From assembly GCF_009870125.1 (NCBI RefSeq), contig NC_046683.1:44407869-44471868 (forward strand): a stretch of 64,000 nt of DNA, given 5' to 3'. The DNA comes from Drosophila pseudoobscura (Eukaryota; Arthropoda; Insecta; Diptera; Drosophilidae). The position numbers and the translations under genes were made by a program. Shown here in pieces: positions 60,928 through 64,000 of the stretch. Below the pieces are notes generated by a model, which ran no database searches, was not told the DNA's origin, and was given only the letters and a program-made list of their open reading frames with translations. The stretch's first letter is position 1, and the number at the start of each line of letters is the position of its first letter.

Positions 60928-62095
60928 CACCAGCATTCAATGAAAATTTGCATGCAGTGCCAATATGTAAAATGTTCTCCATATGATAATATCAAAGAAA
61001 TCTGATAAAAGCTCAAGTACTCATTCGCTATCTACTCGTTTATTTCTTTACTAAGAATTGATAAGGAGCTTCATAAAAAACACATGTAATTTCTGATAAA
61101 AACATACCCACTCTTATGCACATATGTATGTACATATGTACATACGTAACATATTTACATACAAACGTAGACCGTACCGAATCAAAAGATGTAGTTGATA
61201 CATTTCGGCGCCCCTTTTGTAGTTCATAGCTAAATAAATAATACACAAAGTGTGAGGTCTAAATTCAAAAGTTAATTCGTTTTGCATTCCATTGATCCCA
61301 TTTCAATTTTGAAGAAAAAAGACAAAAACTTCAGATGCAGTCGATTAACTGCTTTCAAGGGAAACGAAACAAACCGTCAAACGACGTGCTGCTTGGTCCA
61401 AACATTCAGGCTTAGTAGATGCACTTCTTGAAGGAGCATTTCAATCGAAACGAACCATACCTTCAAGTTTCTGTGGTGCACCTCTAGCCTCTGAATGAAA
61501 TATGGAAAAATATCCAGATTTCTAGAAAAGTTAAAGATTTCTAAAATAAATATCGATGTTGGCCTAAAAGTAGGCATCTCTACTGATAAAATAGTTTGTT
61601 TCGTCCCCTTTCCCCTTTATTCTACTGAAGGGATGTTTCCTATTCAGACAACTTTCATATATTGTCTCTCATCAATTCTTTGTTAATTGTTTTTTTTACT
61701 ATCTAGCGTATAGGAATGGAAATACGAGCAGAGAGATAGTAGCCATCAGAAATTACCAAATATTTAGAACCTGTTGTCTATTTCCTTGACCAAGATACGC
61801 ATTTCTCAGAGCTGCCATAAACCATTATCAACTTTAATTAGTCATTATCGAAAAACGGACGTACTGTTGATATGATTGGCAGGCGACTATCTGTTTATGC
61901 CTAAGAATTGCCAAAATGTGAACAGAATGATTCAGTTCAGTAATTTTCAAACCGTGGGATCATAAGCACTGGTACATTTTCGAGAATCATTTCAGACTTC
62001 ATTGCTATTCTATATCTAAAGTGTTGCATTATAAGTTTTAAAATTTACTAGTGATATTCAAAGCATCCTTCGACGGAAAATACAAAATTTATAAA
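60928..62095. other. Intergenic spacer
   Basis: AT-rich, with overlapping ACATATGTATG/TACATATGTAC palindromic motifs at 61118-61150. Short overlapping open frames on both strands at 61377-61686 look like chance. Promoter-type TATAAG at 62030 probably serves the next gene. Confidence 0.5.
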
Positions 62096-64000
62096 ATGAA
62101 AGGTAAAGGGGTTAAGACCTATATCTCAGCTATTTAATTTGGATTTCATACTGCAAACTAATATTGATAATTTTATATATTTTCTTCTCGTTTCAGTGTT
62201 AGACTGTAAATTTTTTACGTTCATCGCTTACTTTTTAGTAGCTGTCTGCGATGGCACCCCGTCTTCATACCGAACTTCTGGTAGCGCGATGAACGACTGC
62301 CGATCCCCTCTAGAAGTGGACTCTGCCTTTTGCGTGTCGTTGCCTGTCGGAAACTATAAGTATCCCTACGACTGCAGTGCCTATATTTCGTGTACCGAAT
62401 CGTGTGCAGAATTGGAGAATTGCCCACCCGGAAAACTTTTTAATAATTTTCTTCGTATCTGCGATACACCGGAAGCCGTTGATTGCACGGCTTCGACTTA
62501 CCCAGCGCCTCAAGTTGATCCTTGCGTTGGTCAACCAAACCATACTCTACTTCCGTCCGATAGTGCCTGCAACGAGTTCATCGTGTGTGTGGACGAGCAC
62601 AGTGAAGTGGACCAGTGCCCCGGCCAGTTGCTGTTTAATCCAGACCTCCGCATCTGTGACTATCCAAATGAAGTCTGGTGCTACGGTGACCATTCAACCC
62701 AGGTAGTGCCAGAAGCAACAATGACCACGCAGGGGCTTTTCAACGAGTGCGTCGGTCAGGCGCTGGGAACTTGCTTTCCGTACCTAAAAAACTGCCAGCA
62801 GTATTACTATTGCTTTGGCAACAACTCATTCACAATCCTTCCCTGCCCCAATGACAATTGGTACAACCCGTATAGCGGGCATTGTGGTCCGGAAGTCTCA
62901 TCAGAAGCATGCCGCGAAGTGACAACGTCTACAGGTCCCATCACCATTCCTCGGTCAACCGCAGACTATAAGGACTACCTATGTGCTGACCAGGTGCTGG
63001 GCGTCGCATTCCCATTGGAATCGGACTGCCAACAGTACGTTCTTTGCATGGGCAATGATCAATGGACGACCGCTAAGTGTCCAGTGAATGCTTGGTTCGA
63101 TCCGAAGACTGGCGATTGCGGACCAAATGTATCGCCCACAGCGTGCCGCGACACATTTACCACAAGCCCAACCGTCCAAACTACCCAAAACTTGGACGAT
63201 CTCTGCGCCGATCAGAATCTGGGCTTCTCCTACCCACTAGTAACGAACTGCCAACAGTATATCCTATGCATGGGAGATGGGAGCTACAGCATAGCCAATT
63301 GCATTTATAACGCGTGGTATGATCCTCAAACAGGCAATTGCGGCCCTGACGTTGCACCTACAGCCTGCACGGAAAACGGAATCGCTACTGGATCGACTGC
63401 CAGTCAATCGACCACTCCTTCCACCACATGGTCTACCAGTTTTACCACCATTCAAACTCCCGACACGACGACTAGTCTGCCAATTGATTCGGAAATCTGC
63501 TCAGGACAGAGCGAGGGTCATTACGCTTCCTATCCCGAAGATTGCAGAAAATACATAGTATGTGTGAGCCCGGTGCCTATTGCCTTTTACTGCATGGAAG
63601 GATACTACTTCAATGAGGCACTGCAGAAATGCGTTGATTTTCAGCTAAGTGACTGTCCAAAAGGAGAGACGACAACTTTATCGCCGAGCTATACCACACC
63701 AACCCCAAGTCCAACGGTCTGCCTCAACAGTGCCGGCAACACCGTGCCGTTTCCAGATAATTGCCAGTGGTTTCTTCGGTGCGTGGACGATGTCCTGTAT
63801 ATGATGGGTGTGTGTGGAAGTGGGGAGTTTTTCGACCCATTAACAGGGCAGTGTGGTTCCGATGTATCCCCCGAGGCCTGTCGATGGGACTACGACTCAA
63901 CCACTTCACGTCTAGGAACAACGGACGATCCAACGACTCTCAGTACACCAAGTACTCCAACTACAGAAGCTATAGATCCCTGCGAGGGCATGCCTGACGG
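62096..64000 (+). CDS. Large secreted multi-domain chitin-binding protein (cut by window end)
   Basis: Exon 1 (62096-62102) carries ATG AAA G. A 94-nt intron ends TTTCTTCTCGTTTCAG. Exon 2 runs from 62197 past the window edge with no stop for 1804 nt, so at least 603 residues are encoded. The splice makes MKVLDCKFFTFIAYFLVAVCDG, a signal peptide. At least seven complete Cys-rich domains follow, with an eighth starting at DPCEGMPDG. Domains 3, 4, 5 and 7 form a distinct subtype: CQQYxLC/CQWFLRC, a W/F-(F/Y)-D/N-P motif, then CGP(D/N/E)VxPxAC or CGSDVSPEAC, replacing the usual CDYP. Ser/Thr/Pro-rich mucin-like linkers separate the later domains. TATAAG at 62030 sits about 30 nt before a TTCAAAG start candidate. 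Predicted role: chitin binding in the peritrophic matrix. The 3' end is missing, and I do not assign a gene name. Confidence 0.9.

Noticed and set aside
61377-61686. Overlapping small ATG frames on both strands
   Set aside because: Each is about 65 codons in AT-rich spacer, without signal peptide, splice support or family resemblance.

Overview
The window is insect genomic DNA, almost certainly Drosophila. It has short GT-AG introns (54-94 nt), TATA plus TCAGT-type initiators, AATAAA signals within about 20 nt of several stops, and strong protein matches to fly genes. The combination of a Brachyury-class T-box gene (brachyenteron), a succinate dehydrogenase flavoprotein-like gene, an Rpt4-like proteasome ATPase and a run of chitin-binding genes recalls the 68D-E region of D. 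melanogaster 3L (Muller element D). Abundant GC-rich hexamer minisatellites and a dispersed repeat of a type I associate with obscura-group flies suggest a D. pseudoobscura/subobscura-like species. Synteny and species are recalled or inferred, not searched.

Layout. 1-25149 is a 25-kb stretch with no convincing coding exon, only microsatellites and one old repeat copy. 25150-27096 (-) is an intronless flavoprotein gene (SdhAL-like). 30042-39502 (+) is byn: an ATG-free leader exon, a 4.7-kb first intron and six coding exons (691 aa). 40471-42041 (-) is the TATA-driven first exon of an unrecognised Ser/Gln/His-rich protein whose remaining exons I could not place. 42-46 kb holds two repeat copies. 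45958-47248 (+) is a three-exon EndoG-like gene with a damaged active site; it converges on the intronless Rpt4-like gene at 47850-49073 (-). From 50 kb to the right edge is a cluster of secreted peritrophin-type (CBM14) genes in both orientations: 50541-51626 (-), 55567-57101 (+), 58340-59554 (+), 59943-60873 (-) and 62096-64000+ (+, cut by the window edge). Most have a tiny first exon that splits the signal peptide. A three-exon candidate for a new small secreted Cys-rich protein lies on the minus strand at 53300-53889, and an orphan signal-peptide exon survives at 50304.

How they fit together. byn directs hindgut and posterior development. The CBM14 cluster encodes proteins expected to bind chitin in the peritrophic matrix or cuticle. 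SdhAL-like, Rpt4R-like and the EndoG-like gene look like diverged duplicates of housekeeping genes; two are intronless, as expected for retrocopies, and in D. melanogaster such copies are often testis-biased (established for the class, inferred here).
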